From positions 23,348,283-23,412,282 of the forward strand of contig OU612066.1 of the NCBI GenBank assembly GCA_914767715.1: a DNA stretch of 64,000 bases. Reading direction: 5' to 3'. Below, piece by piece: positions 20,103 through 32,866 of this stretch. The DNA is from Membranipora membranacea. Taxonomy: Eukaryota > Bryozoa > Gymnolaemata > Cheilostomatida > Membraniporidae. The notes beneath the pieces were generated by a model that was not told where the DNA came from, ran no database searches, and saw only the letters and a program-made list of their open reading frames with translations. Each line of letters begins with the position of its first letter. Position 1 is the stretch's first letter. Made by a program: the position numbers and the translations under genes.

Positions 20103-23100
20103 TCACGCTGCCATATGACATGTTTGTTTAGTGCAAAAGTCAGCCTCGTTAAATCGGACGCTGACAGAGAACGGATAACTGCAGAGCCAAACGGATTTCA
20201 TATTTAAAACGAGCGAGAGTTGCTTCTGCTTCTGAGGTAAGTTTGAAGCAAATCTAATTTTTAATCCTAGCGAAAGAAAAGCGTGATACCCACCCTTGGT
20301 ATATTTTTGAACTTTTTTAGTCAGCGTTTTTACCCCTCCAGCTTGTCTCAGGATCTTTATTTTCTGCAGTTTGAATAAGGTCAATAGGGGCTCTAACTGG
20401 TCAGAGTTTCATATTATTCCGACAGACTTTGTATTTTTTCACGCTGCCGTATGACATGTTTTTTTAGTGCAAAAGTCAGCCTCGTTTAATCGGACGCTGA
20501 CAGAGAACGGATAACTGCAGAGCCAAACGGATTTCATATTTGAAACGAGCGAGAGTTGCTTCTGCTTCTGAGGTAAGTTTGAAGCAAATCTATTTTTTAA
20601 TCCGAGCGAAAAAAAAAGCATGATACCCACCCTTGGTATATTTTTGAATTTTTTAAGTCAGCGTTATTACCCCTCCAGCTTGTCTCAGGATCTTTATATT
20701 CTGCAGTTTGAATAAGGTCAATGGGGGCTCTAACTGGTCAGGGTTTCATATTATTCCGACAGACTTTCTATTTTTTCACGCTGCCATATGACATGTTTGT
20801 TTAGTGCAAAAGTCAGCCTCGTTAAATCGGACGCTGACAGAGAACGGATAACTGCAGAGCCAAACGGATTTCATATTTAAAACGAGCGAGAGTTGCTTCT
20901 GCTTCTGAGGTAAGTTTGAAGCAAATCTAATTTTTAATCCTAGCGAAAGAAAAGCATGATACCCACCCTTGGTATATTTGTGAACTTTTTTAGTCAGCGT
21001 TTTTACCCCTCCAGCTTGTCTCAGGATCTTTATATTCTGCAGTTTGAATAAGGTCAATAGGGCCTCTAACTGGTCAGTGTTTCATATTATTCCGACAGAC
21101 TTTGTATTTTTTCACGCTGCCGTATGACATGTTTTTTTAGTGCAAAAGTCAGCCTCGTTTAATCGGACGCTGACAGAGAATGGATAACTGCAGAGCCAAA
21201 CGGATTTCATATTTGAAACGAGCGAGTGTTGCTTCTGCTTCTGAGGTAAGTTTGAAGCAAATCTATTTTTTAATCCGAGCGAAAAAAAAGTATGATACCC
21301 ACCCTTGGTATATTTTTGAATTTTTTAAGTCAGCGTTATTACCCCTCCAGCTTGTCTCAGGATCTTTATATTCTGCAGTTTGAATAAGGTCAATGGGGGC
21401 TCTAACTGGTCAGTGTTTCATATTATTCCGACAGACTTTGTATTTTTTCACGCTGCCGTATGACATGTTTTTTAGTGCAAAAGTCAGCCTCATTTAATCG
21501 GACGCTGACAGAGAACGGATAACTGCAGAGCCAAACGGATTTCATATTTGAAACGAGCGAGAGTTGCTTCTGCTTCTGATGTAAGTTTGAAGCAAATCTA
21601 TTTTTTAATCCGAGCGAAATAAAGCATGATACCCACCCTTGGTATATTTTTGAATTTTTTAAGTCAGCGTTATTACCCCTCCAGCTTGTCTCAGGATCTT
21701 TATATTCTGCAGTTTGAATAAGGTCAATGGGGGCTCTAACTGGTCAGTGTTTCATATTATTCCGACAGACTTTGTTTTTTTTCACGCTGCCGTATGACAT
21801 GTTTTTTTAGTGCAAAAGTCAGCCTCGTTAAATCGGACGCTGACAGAGAGCGGATAACTGCAGAGCCAAACGGATTTTATATTTGAAACGAGCGAGAGTT
21901 GCTTCTGCTTCTGAGGTAAGTTTGAAGCAAATCAATTTTTTAATACGAGCGAAAAAAAAGCATGATACCCACCCTTGGTATATTTTTGAATTTTTTAAGT
22001 CAGCGTTATTACCCCTCCAGCTTGTCTCAGGATCTTTATATTCTGCAGTTTGAATAAGGTCAATGGGGGCTCTAACTGGTCAGTGTTTCATATTATTCCG
22101 ACAGACTTTGTATTTTTTCACCCTGCCGTATGACATGTTTTTTTAGTGTCAAAGTCAGCCTCATTAAATCGGACGCTGACAGAGAACGGATAACTGCAGA
22201 GCCAAACGAATTTCATATTTGAAACGAGCGAGAGTTGCTTTTGCTTCTGAGGTAAGTTTGAAGCAAATCTATTTTTTAATCCGAGCGAAAAAAAATCATG
22301 ATAACCACCCTTGGTATATTTTTGAATTTTTTAAGTCAGCGTTATTACCCCTCCAGCTTGTCTCAGGATCTTTATATTCTGCAGTTTGAATAAGGTCAAT
22401 GGGGGCTCTAACTGGTCAGTGTTTCATATTATTCCGACAGACTTTGTATTTTTTCACCCTGCCGTATGACATGTTTTTTTAGTGTCAAAGTCAGCCTCAT
22501 TAAATCGGACGCTGACAGAGAACGGATAACTGCAGAGCCAAACGAATTTCATATTTGAAACGAGCGAGAGTTGCTTTTGCTTCTGAGGTAAGTTTGAAGC
22601 AAATCTATTTTTTAATCCGAGCGAAAAAAAATCATGATAACCACCCTTGGTATATTTTTGAATTTTTTAAGTCAGCGTTATTACCCCTCCAGCTTGTCTC
22701 AGGATCTTTATATTCTGCAGTTTGAATAAGGTCAATGGGGGCACTAACTGGTCAGTGTTTCATATTATTCCGACAGACTTTGCATTTTTTCACGCTGCCG
22801 TATGACATGTTTTTTTAGTGCAAAAGTCAGCATCGTTTAATCGGATGCTGACAGAGAACGGATAACTGCAGAGCCAAACGGATTTCATATTTGAAACGAG
22901 CGAGAGTTGCTTCTGCTTCTGAGGTAAGTTTGAAGCAAATCTATTTTTTAATCCGAGCGAAAAAAAATCATGATACCCACCCTTGGTATATTTTTGAATT
23001 TTTTAAGTCAGCGTTATTACCCCTCCAGCTTGTCTCAGGATCTTTATATTCTGCAGTTTGAATAAGGTCAATGGGGGCTCTAACTGGTCAGTGTTTCATA

Positions 23101-23125
23101 TTATTCCGACAGACTTTGTATTTTT
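20103..23125 (+). repeat. HOR unit 2, 9 monomers (3,023 bp)
   Basis: Types 1-2-3-4-5-6-7-7-8. It is nearly identical to unit 1 with type 8 added (TTTGCATTT, GTCAGCATCG and CGGATGCTGAC). Confidence 0.88.
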
Positions 23126-26100
23126 TCACGCTGCCATATGACATGTTTGTTTAGTGCAAAAGTCAGCCTCGTTAAATCGGACGCTGACAGAGAACGGATA
23201 ACTGCAGAGCCAAACGGATTTCATATTTAAAACGAGCGAGAGTTGCTTCTGCTTCTGAGGTAAGTTTGAAGCAAATCTAATTTTTAATCCTAGCGAAAGA
23301 AAAGCGTGATACCCACCCTTGGTATATTTTTGAACTTTTTTAGTCAGCCTTTTTACCCCTCCAGCTTGTCTCAGGATCTTTATATTCTGCAGTTTGAATA
23401 AGGTCAATAGGGGCTCTAACTGGTCAGTGTTTCATATTATTCCGACAGACTTTGTATTTTTTCACGCTGCCGTATGACATGTTTTTTTAGTGCAAAAGTC
23501 AGCCTCGTTTAATCGGACGCTGACAGAGAACGGATAACTGCAGAGCCAAACGGATTTCATATTTGAAACGAGCGAGAGTTGCTTCTGCTTCTGAGGTAAG
23601 TTTGAAGCAAATCTATTTTTTAATCCGAGCGAAAAAAAAAGCATGATACCCACCCTTGGTATATTTTTGAATTTTTTAAGTCAGCGTTATTACCCCTCCA
23701 GCTTGTCTCAGGGTCTTTATATTCTGCAGTTTGAATAAGGTCAATGGGGGCTCTAACTGGTCAGGGTTTCATATTATTCCGACAGACTTTGTATTTTTTC
23801 ACGCTGCCATATGACATGTTTGTTTAGTGCAAAAGTCAGCCTCGTTAAATCGGACGCTGACAGAGAACGGATAACTGCAGAGCCAAACGGATTTCATATT
23901 TAAAACGAGCGAGAGTTGCTTCTGCTTCTGAGGTAAGTTTGAAGCAAATCTAATTTTTAATCCTAGCGAAAGAAAAGCATGATACCCACCCTTGGTATAT
24001 TTGTGAACTTTTTTAGTCAGCGTTTTTACCCCTCCAGCTTGTCTCAGGATCTTTATATTCTGCAGTTTGAATAAGGTCAATAGGGCCTCTAACTGGTCAG
24101 TGTTTCATATTATTCCGACAGACTTTGTATTTTTTCACGCTGCCGTATGACATGTTTTTTTAGTGCAAAAGTCAGCCTCGTTTAATCGGACGCTGACAGA
24201 GAATGGATAACTGCAGAGCCAAACGGATTTCATATTTGAAACGAGCGAGTGTTGCTTCTGCTTCTGAGGTAAGTTTGAAGCAAATCTATTTTTTAATCCG
24301 AGCGAAAAAAAAGTATGATACCCACCCTTGGTATATTTTTGAATTTTTTAAGTCAGCGTTATTACCCCTCCAGCTTGTCTCAGGATCTTTATATTCTGCA
24401 GTTTGAATAAGGTCAATGGGGGCTCTAACTGGTCAGTGTTTCATATTATTCCGACAGACTTTGTATTTTTTCACGCTGCCGTATGACATGTTTTTTAGTG
24501 CAAAAGTCAGCCTCATTTAATCGGACGCTGACAGAGAACGGATAACTGCAGAGCCAAACGGATTTCATATTTGAAACGAGCGAGAGTTGCTTCTGCTTCT
24601 GATGTAAGTTTGAAGCAAATCTATTTTTTAATCCGAGCGAAATAAAGCATGATACCCACCCTTGGTATATTTTTGAATTTTTTAAGTCAGCGTTATTACC
24701 CCTCCAGCTTGTCTCAGGATCTTTATATTCTGCAGTTTGAATAAGGTCAATGGGGGCTCTAACTGGTCAGTGTTTCATATTATTCCGACAGACTTTGTTT
24801 TTTTTCACGCTGCCGTATGACATGTTTTTTTAGTGCAAAAGTCAGCCTCGTTAAATCGGACGCTGACAGAGAGCGGATAACTGCAGAGCCAAACGGATTT
24901 TATATTTGAAACGAGCGAGAGTTGCTTCTGCTTCTGAGGTAAGTTTGAAGCAAATCAATTTTTTAATACGAGCGAAAAAAAAGCATGATACCCACCCTTG
25001 GTATATTTTTGAATTTTTTAAGTCAGCGTTATTACCCCTCCAGCTTGTCTCAGGATCTTTATATTCTGCAGTTTGAATAAGGTCAATGGGGGCTCTAACT
25101 GGTCAGTGTTTCATATTATTCCGACAGACTTTGTATTTTTTCACCCTGCCGTATGACATGTTTTTTTAGTGTCAAAGTCAGCCTCATTAAATCGGACGCT
25201 GACAGAGAACGGATAACTGCAGAGCCAAACGAATTTCATATTTGAAACGAGCGAGAGTTGCTTTTGCTTCTGAGGTAAGTTTGAAGCAAATCTATTTTTT
25301 AATCCGAGCGAAAAAAAATCATGATAACCACCCTTGGTATATTTTTGAATTTTTTAAGTCAGCGTTATTACCCCTCCAGCTTGTCTCAGGATCTTTATAT
25401 TCTGCAGTTTGAATAAGGTCAATGGGGGCTCTAACTGGTCAGTGTTTCATATTATTCCGACAGACTTTGTATTTTTTCACCCTGCCGTATGACATGTTTT
25501 TTTAGTGTCAAAGTCAGCCTCATTAAATCGGACGCTGACAGAGAACGGATAACTGCAGAGCCAAACGAATTTCATATTTGAAACGAGCGAGAGTTGCTTT
25601 TGCTTCTGAGGTAAGTTTGAAGCAAATCTATTTTTTAATCCGAGCGAAAAAAAATCATGATAACCACCCTTGGTATATTTTTGAATTTTTTAAGTCAGCG
25701 TTATTACCCCTCCAGCTTGTCTCAGGATCTTTATATTCTGCAGTTTGAATAAGGTCAATGGGGGCACTAACTGGTCAGTGTTTCATATTATTCCGACAGA
25801 CTTTGCATTTTTTCACGCTGCCGTATGACATGTTTTTTTAGTGCAAAAGTCAGCATCGTTTAATCGGATGCTGACAGAGAACGGATAACTGCAGAGCCAA
25901 ACGGATTTCATATTTGAAACGAGCGAGAGTTGCTTCTGCTTCTGAGGTAAGTTTGAAGCAAATCTATTTTTTAATCCGAGCGAAAAAAAATCATGATACC
26001 CACCCTTGGTATATTTTTGAATTTTTTAAGTCAGCGTTATTACCCCTCCAGCTTGTCTCAGGATCTTTATATTCTGCAGTTTGAATAAGGTCAATGGGGG

Positions 26101-26148
26101 CTCTAACTGGTCAGTGTTTCATATTATTCCGACAGACTTTGTATTTTT
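23126..26148 (+). repeat. HOR unit 3, 9 monomers (3,023 bp)
   Basis: Types 1-2-3-4-5-6-7-7-8, the same length and order as unit 2. It shares with unit 2 the marker GGGGGCACTAAC before type 8. It differs by rare single changes, such as GTCAGCCTTTTTAC in its first monomer. Confidence 0.88.
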
Positions 26149-29100
26149 TCACGCTGCCATATGACATGTTTGTTTAGTGCAAAAGTCAGCCTCGTTAAAT
26201 CGGACGCTGACAGAGAACGGATAACTGCAGAGCCAAACGGATTTCATATTTAAAACGAGCGAGAGTTGCTTCTGCTTCTGAGGTAAGTTTGAAGCAAATC
26301 TAATTTTTAATCCTAGCGAAAGAAAAGCGTGATACCCACCCTTGGTATATTTTTGAACTTTTTTAGTCAGCCTTTTTACCCCTCCAGCTTGTCTCAGGAT
26401 CTTTATATTCTGCAGTTTGAATAAGGTCAATAGGGGCTCTAACTGGTCAGAGTTTCATATTATTCCGACAGACTTTGTATTTTTTCACGCTGCCGTATGA
26501 CATGTTTTTTTAGTGCAAAAGTCAGCCTCGTTTAATCGGACGCTGACAGAGAACGGATAACTGCAGAGCCAAACGGATTTCATATTTGAAACGAGCGAGA
26601 GTTGCTTCTGCTTCTGAGGTAAGTTTGAAGCAAATCTATTTTTTAATCCGAGCGAAAAAAAAAGCATGATACCCACCCTTGGTATATTTTTGAATTTTTT
26701 AAGTCAGCGTTATTACCCCTCCAGCTTGTCTCAGGATCTTTATATTCTGCAGTTTGAATAAGGTCAATGGGGGCTCTAACTGGTCAGGGTTTCATATTAT
26801 TCCGACAGACTTTGTATTTTTTCACGCTGCCATATGACATGTTTGTTTAGTGCAAAAGTCAGCCTCGTTAAATCGGACGCTGACAGAGAACGGATAACTG
26901 CAGAGCCAAACGGATTTCATATTTAAAACGAGCGAGAGTTGCTTCTGCTTCTGAGGTAAGTTTGAAGCAAATCTAATTTTTAATCCTAGCGAAAGAAAAG
27001 CATGATACCCACCCTTGGTATATTTGTGAACTTTTTTAGTCAGCGTTTTTACCCCTCCAGCTTGTCTCAGGATCTTTATATTCTGCAGTTTGAATAAGGT
27101 CAATAGGGCCTCTAACTGGTCAGTGTTTCATATTATTCCGACAGACTTTGTATTTTTTCACGCTGCCGTATGACATGTTTTTTTAGTGCAAAAGTCAGCC
27201 TCGTTTAATCGGACGCTGACAGAGAATGGATAACTGCAGAGCCAAACGGATTTCATATTTGAAACGAGCGAGTGTTGCTTCTGCTTCTGAGGTAAGTTTG
27301 AAGCAAATCTATTTTTTAATCCGAGCGAAAAAAAAGTATGATACCCACCCTTGGTATATTTTTGAATTTTTTAAGTCAGCGTTATTACCCCTCCAGCTTG
27401 TCTCAGGATCTTTATATTCTGCAGTTTGAATAAGGTCAATGGGGGCTCTAACTGGTCAGTGTTTCATATTATTCCGACAGACTTTGTATTTTTTCACGCT
27501 GCCGTATGACATGTTTTTTAGTGCAAAAGTCAGCCTCATTTAATCGGACGCTGACAGAGAACGGATAACTGCAGAGCCAAACGGATTTCATATTTGAAAC
27601 GAGCGAGAGTTGCTTCTGCTTCTGATGTAAGTTTGAAGCAAATCTATTTTTTAATCCGAGCGAAATAAAGCATGATACCCACCCTTGGTATATTTTTGAA
27701 TTTTTTAAGTCAGCGTTATTACCCCTCCAGCTTGTCTCAGGATCTTTATATTCTGCAGTTTGAATAAGGTCAATGGGGGCTCTAACTGGTCAGTGTTTCA
27801 TATTATTCCGACAGACTTTGTTTTTTTTCACGCTGCCGTATGACATGTTTTTTTAGTGCAAAAGTCAGCCTCGTTAAATCGGACGCTGACAGAGAGCGGA
27901 TAACTGCAGAGCCAAACGGATTTTATATTTGAAACGAGCGAGAGTTGCTTCTGCTTCTGAGGTAAGTTTGAAGCAAATCAATTTTTTAATACGAGCGAAA
28001 AAAATGCATGATACCCACCCTTGGTATATTTTTGAATTTTTTAAGTCAGCGTTATTACCCCTCCAGCTTGTCTCAGGATCTTTATATTCTGCAGTTTGAA
28101 TAAGGTCAATGGGGGCTCTAACTGGTCAGTGTTTCATATTATTCCGACAGACTTTGTATTTTTTCACGCTGCCGTATGACCTGTTTTTTTAGTGCAAAAG
28201 TCAGGCTCGTTAAATCGGACGCTGACAGAGAACGGATAACTGCAGAGCCAAACGGATTTCATATTTGAAACGAGCGAGAGTTGCTTCTGCTTCTGAGGTA
28301 AGTTTGAAGCAAATCTATTTTTTAATCCGAGCGAAAAAAATGCATGATACCCACCCTTGGTATGTTTTTGAATTTCTTAAGTCAGCGTTATTACCCCTCC
28401 AGCTTGTCTCAGGATCTTTATATTCTGCAGTTTGAATAAGGTCAATGGGGGCTCTAACTGGTCAGTGTTTCATATTATTCCGACAGACTTTGTATTTTTT
28501 CACGCTGCCGTATGACCTGTTTTTTTAGTGCAAAAGTCAGCCTCGTTAAATCGGACGCTGACAGAGAACGGATAGCTGCAGAGCCAAACGGATTTCATAT
28601 TTGAAACGAGCGAGAGTTGCTTCTGCTTCTGAGGTAAGTTTGAAGCAAATCTATTTTTTAATCCGAGCGAAAAAAATGCATGATACCCACCTTTTGTATG
28701 TTTTTGAATTTCTTAAGTCAGTGTTATTACCCCTCCAGCTTGTCTCAGGATCTTTATATTCTGCAGTTTGAATAAGGTCAATGGGGTTTCTGACCGGTCA
28801 GTGTTTCATATGATTCCGACAGACTTTGTATTTTTTCACGCTGCCGTATGACATGTTTTTTTAGTGCAAAAGTCAGCCTTGTTAAATCGGACGCTGACAG
28901 AGAACGGATAACTGCAGAGCCAAACGGATTTCATATTTGGAACGAGCGAGAGTTGCTTCTGCTTCTGATGTAAGTTTGAAGCAAATCAATTTTTTAATCC
29001 GAGCGAAAAAAAAGCATGATACCCACCCTTGGTATATTTTTGAATTTTTTAAGTCAGCGTTATTACCCCTCCAGCTTGTATCAGGATCTTTATATTCTGC

Positions 29101-29843
29101 AGTTTGAATAAGGTCAATGGGGGCTCTAACTGGTCAGTGTTTCATACTATTCCGACAGACTTTGTATTTATTCACGCTGCCGTATGACATGTTTTTTTAG
29201 TGCAAAAGTCAGCCTCGTTAAATCGGACGCTGACAGAGAACGGATAACTGCAGAGCCAAACGGATTTCATATTTGAAACGAGCGAGAGTTGCTTCTGCTT
29301 CTAAGGTAAGTTTCAAGCAAACCTATTTTTTAATCCTAGCGAAAAAAAAGCATGATACCCACCCTTGGTATATTTTTGAATTTTTTAAGTCAGCGTTATT
29401 ACCCCTCCAGCTTGTCTCAGGATCTTTATATTCTGCAGTTTGAATAAGGTCAATGGGGGCTCTAACTGGTCAGTGTTTCATATTATTCCGACAGACTTTG
29501 CATTTTTTCACGCTGCCGTATGACATGTTTTTTTAGTGCAAAAGTCAGCATCGTTTAATCGGATGCTGACAGAGAACGGATAACTGCAGAGCCAAACGGA
29601 TTTCATATTTGAAACGAGCGAGAGTTGCTTCTGCTTCTGAGGTAAGTTTGAAGCAAATCTATTTTTTAATCCGAGCGAAAAAAAATCATGATACCCACCC
29701 TTGGTATATTTTTGAATTTTTTAAGTCAGCGTTATTACCCCTCCAGCTTGTCTCAGGATCTTTATATTCTGCAGTTTGAATAAGGTCAATGGGGGCTCTA
29801 ACTGGTCAGTGTTTCATATTATTCCGACAGACTTTGTATTTTT
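26149..29843 (+). repeat. HOR unit 4, 11 monomers (3,695 bp)
   Basis: Types 1-2-3-4-5-6-9-10-11-12-8. The two type 7 monomers of units 2 and 3 are replaced by four others: 9 (GACCTG, GTCAGGCTCG, ATGCATG), 10 (GATAGCTGC, GTTTCTGACCGG), 11 (CCTTGTTAAA, TTTGGAACG) and 12 (TTTATTCACG, CTAAGG, TTTCAAGC). Confidence 0.87.
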
Positions 29844-32800
29844 TCACGCTGCCATATGACATGTTTGTTTAGTGCAAAAGTCAGCCTCGTTAAATCGGAC
29901 GCTGACAGAGAACGGATAACTGCAGAGCCAAACGGATTTCATATTTAAAACGAGCGAGAGTTGCTTCTGCTTCTGAGGTAAGTTTGAAGCAAATCTAATT
30001 TTTAATCCTAGCGAAAGAAAAGCGTGATACCCACCCTTGGTATATTTTTGAACTTTTTTAGTCAGCGTTTTTACCCCTCCAGCTTGTCTCAGGATCTTTA
30101 TATTCTGCAGTTTGAATAAGGTCAATAGGGGCTCTAACTGGTCAGAGTTTCATATTATTCCGACAGACTTTGTATTTTTTCACGCTGCCGTATGACATGT
30201 TTTTTTAGTGCAAAAGTCAGCATCGTTTAATCGGACGCTGACAGAGAACGGATAACTGCAGAGCCAAACGGATTTCATATTTGAAACGAGCGAGAGTTGC
30301 TTCTGCTTCTGAGGTAAGTTTGAAGCAAATCTATTTTTTAATCCGAGCGAAAAAAAAAGCATGATACCCACCCTTGGTATATTTTTGAATTTTTTAAGTC
30401 AGCGTTATTACCCCTCCAGCTTGTCTCAGGATCTTTATATTCTGCAGTTTGAATAAGGTCAATGGGGGCTCTAACTGGTCAGGGTTTCATATTATTCCGA
30501 CAGACTTTGTATTTTTTCACGCTGCCATATGACATGTTTGTTTAGTGCAAAAGTCAGCCTCGTTAAATCGGACGCTGACAGAGAACGGATAACTGCAGAG
30601 CCAAACGGATTTCATATTTAAAACGAGCGAGAGTTGCTTCTGCTTCTGAGGTAAGTTTGAAGCAAATCTAATTTTTAATCCTAGCGAAAGAAAAGCATGA
30701 TACCCACCCTTGGTATATTTGTGAACTTTTTTAGTCAGCGTTTTTACCCCTCCAGCTTGTCTCAGGATCTTTATATTCTGCAGTTTGAATAAGGTCAATA
30801 GGGCCTCTAACTGGTCAGTGTTTCATATTATTCCGACAGACTTTGTATTTTTTCACGCTGCCGTATGACATGTTTTTTTAGTGCAAAAGTCAGCCTCGTT
30901 TAATCGGACGCTGACAGAGAATGGATAACTGCAGAGCCAAACGGATTTCATATTTGAAACGAGCGAGTGTTGCTTCTGCTTCTGAGGTAAGTTTGAAGCA
31001 AATCTATTTTTTAATCCGAGCGAAAAAAAAGTATGATACCCACCCTTGGTATATTTTTGAATTTTTTAAGTCAGCGTTATTACCCCTCCAGCTTGTCTCA
31101 GGATCTTTATATTCTGCAGTTTGAATAAGGTCAATGGGGGCTCTAACTGGTCAGTGTTTCATATTATTCCGACAGACTTTGTATTTTTTCACGCTGCCGT
31201 ATGACATGTTTTTTAGTGCAAAAGTCAGCCTCATTTAATCGGACGCTGACAGAGAACGGATAACTGCGGAGCCAAACGGATTTCATATTTGAAACGAGCG
31301 AGAGTTGCTTCTGCTTCTGATGTAAGTTTGAAGCAAATCTATTTTTTAATCCGAGCGAAATAAAGCATGATACCCACCCTTGGTATATTTTTGAATTTTT
31401 TAAGTCAGCGTTATTACCCCTCCAGCTTGTCTCAGGATCTTTATATTCTGCAGTTTGAATAAGGTCAATGGGGGCTCTAACTGGTCAGTGTTTCATATTA
31501 TTCCGACAGACTTTGTTTTTTTTCACGCTGCCGTATGACATGTTTTTTTAGTGCAAAAGTCAGCCTCGTTAAATCGGACGCTGACAGAGAGCGGATAACT
31601 GCAGAGCCAAACGGATTTTATATTTGAAACGAGCGAGAGTTGCTTCTGCTTCTGAGGTAAGTTTGAAGCAAATCAATTTTTTAATACGGGCGAAAAAAAA
31701 GCATGATACCCACCCTTGGTATATTTTTGAATTTTTTAAGTCAGCGTTATTACCCCTCCAGCTTGTCTCAGGATCTTTATATTCTGCAGTTTGAATAAGG
31801 TCAATGGGGGCTCTAACTGGTCAGTGTTTCATATTATTCCGACAGACTTTGTATTTTTTCACGCTGCCGTATGACCTGTTTTTTTAGTGCAAAAGTCAGC
31901 CTCGTTAAATCGGACGCTGACAGAGAGCGGATAACTGCAGAGCCAAACGGATTTTATATTTGAAACGAGCGAGAGTTGCTTCTGCTTCTGAGGTAAGTTT
32001 GAAGCAAATCAATTTTTTAATACGGGCGAAAAAAAAGCATGATACCCACCCTTGGTATATTTTTGAATTTTTTAAGTCAGCGTTATTACCCCTCCAGCTT
32101 GTCTCAGGATCTTTATATTCTGCAGTTTGAATAAGGTCAATGGGGGTTCTAACTGGTCAGTGTTTCATATTATTCCGACAGACTTTGTATTTTTTCACGC
32201 TGCCGTATGACCTGTTTTTTTAGTGCAAAAGTCAGCCTCGTTAAATCGGACGCTGACAGAGAACGGATAGCTGCAGAGCCAAACGGATTTCATATTTGAA
32301 ACGAGCGAGAGTTGCTTCTGCTTCTGAGGTAAGTTTGAAGCAAATCTATTTTTTAATCCGAGCGAAAAAAATGCATGATACCCACCTTTTGTATGTTTTT
32401 GAATTTCTTAAGTCAGCGTTATTACCCCTCCAGCTTGTCTCAGGATCTTTATATTCTGCAGTTTGAATAAGGTCAATGGGGTTTCTGACCGGTCAGTGTT
32501 TCATATGATTCCGACAGACTTTGTATTTTTTCACGCTGCCGTATGACATGTTTTTTTAGTGCAAAAGTCAGCCTTGTTAAATCGGACGCTGACAGAGAAC
32601 GGATAACTGCAGAGCCAAACGGATTTCATATTTGGAACGAGCGAGAGTTGCTTCTGCTTCTGATGTAAGTTTGAAGCAAATCAATTTTTTAATCCGAGCG
32701 AAAAAAAAGCATGATACCCACCCTTGGTATATTTTTGAATTTTTTAAGTCAGCGTTATTACCCCTCCAGCTTGTCTCAGGATCTTTATATTCTGCAGTTT

Positions 32801-32866
32801 GAATAAGGTCAATGGGGGCTCTAACTGGTCAGTGTTTCATATTATTCCGACAGACTTTGTATTTAT
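29844..32866 (+). repeat. HOR unit 5, 9 monomers (3,023 bp)
   Basis: Types 1-2-3-4-5-6-6-10-11. Type 6 is doubled, and the second copy starts with the GACCTG mark of type 9, so it is a 9/6 hybrid. Its first type 2 monomer has GTCAGCATCG without the matching right-arm change. Confidence 0.85.
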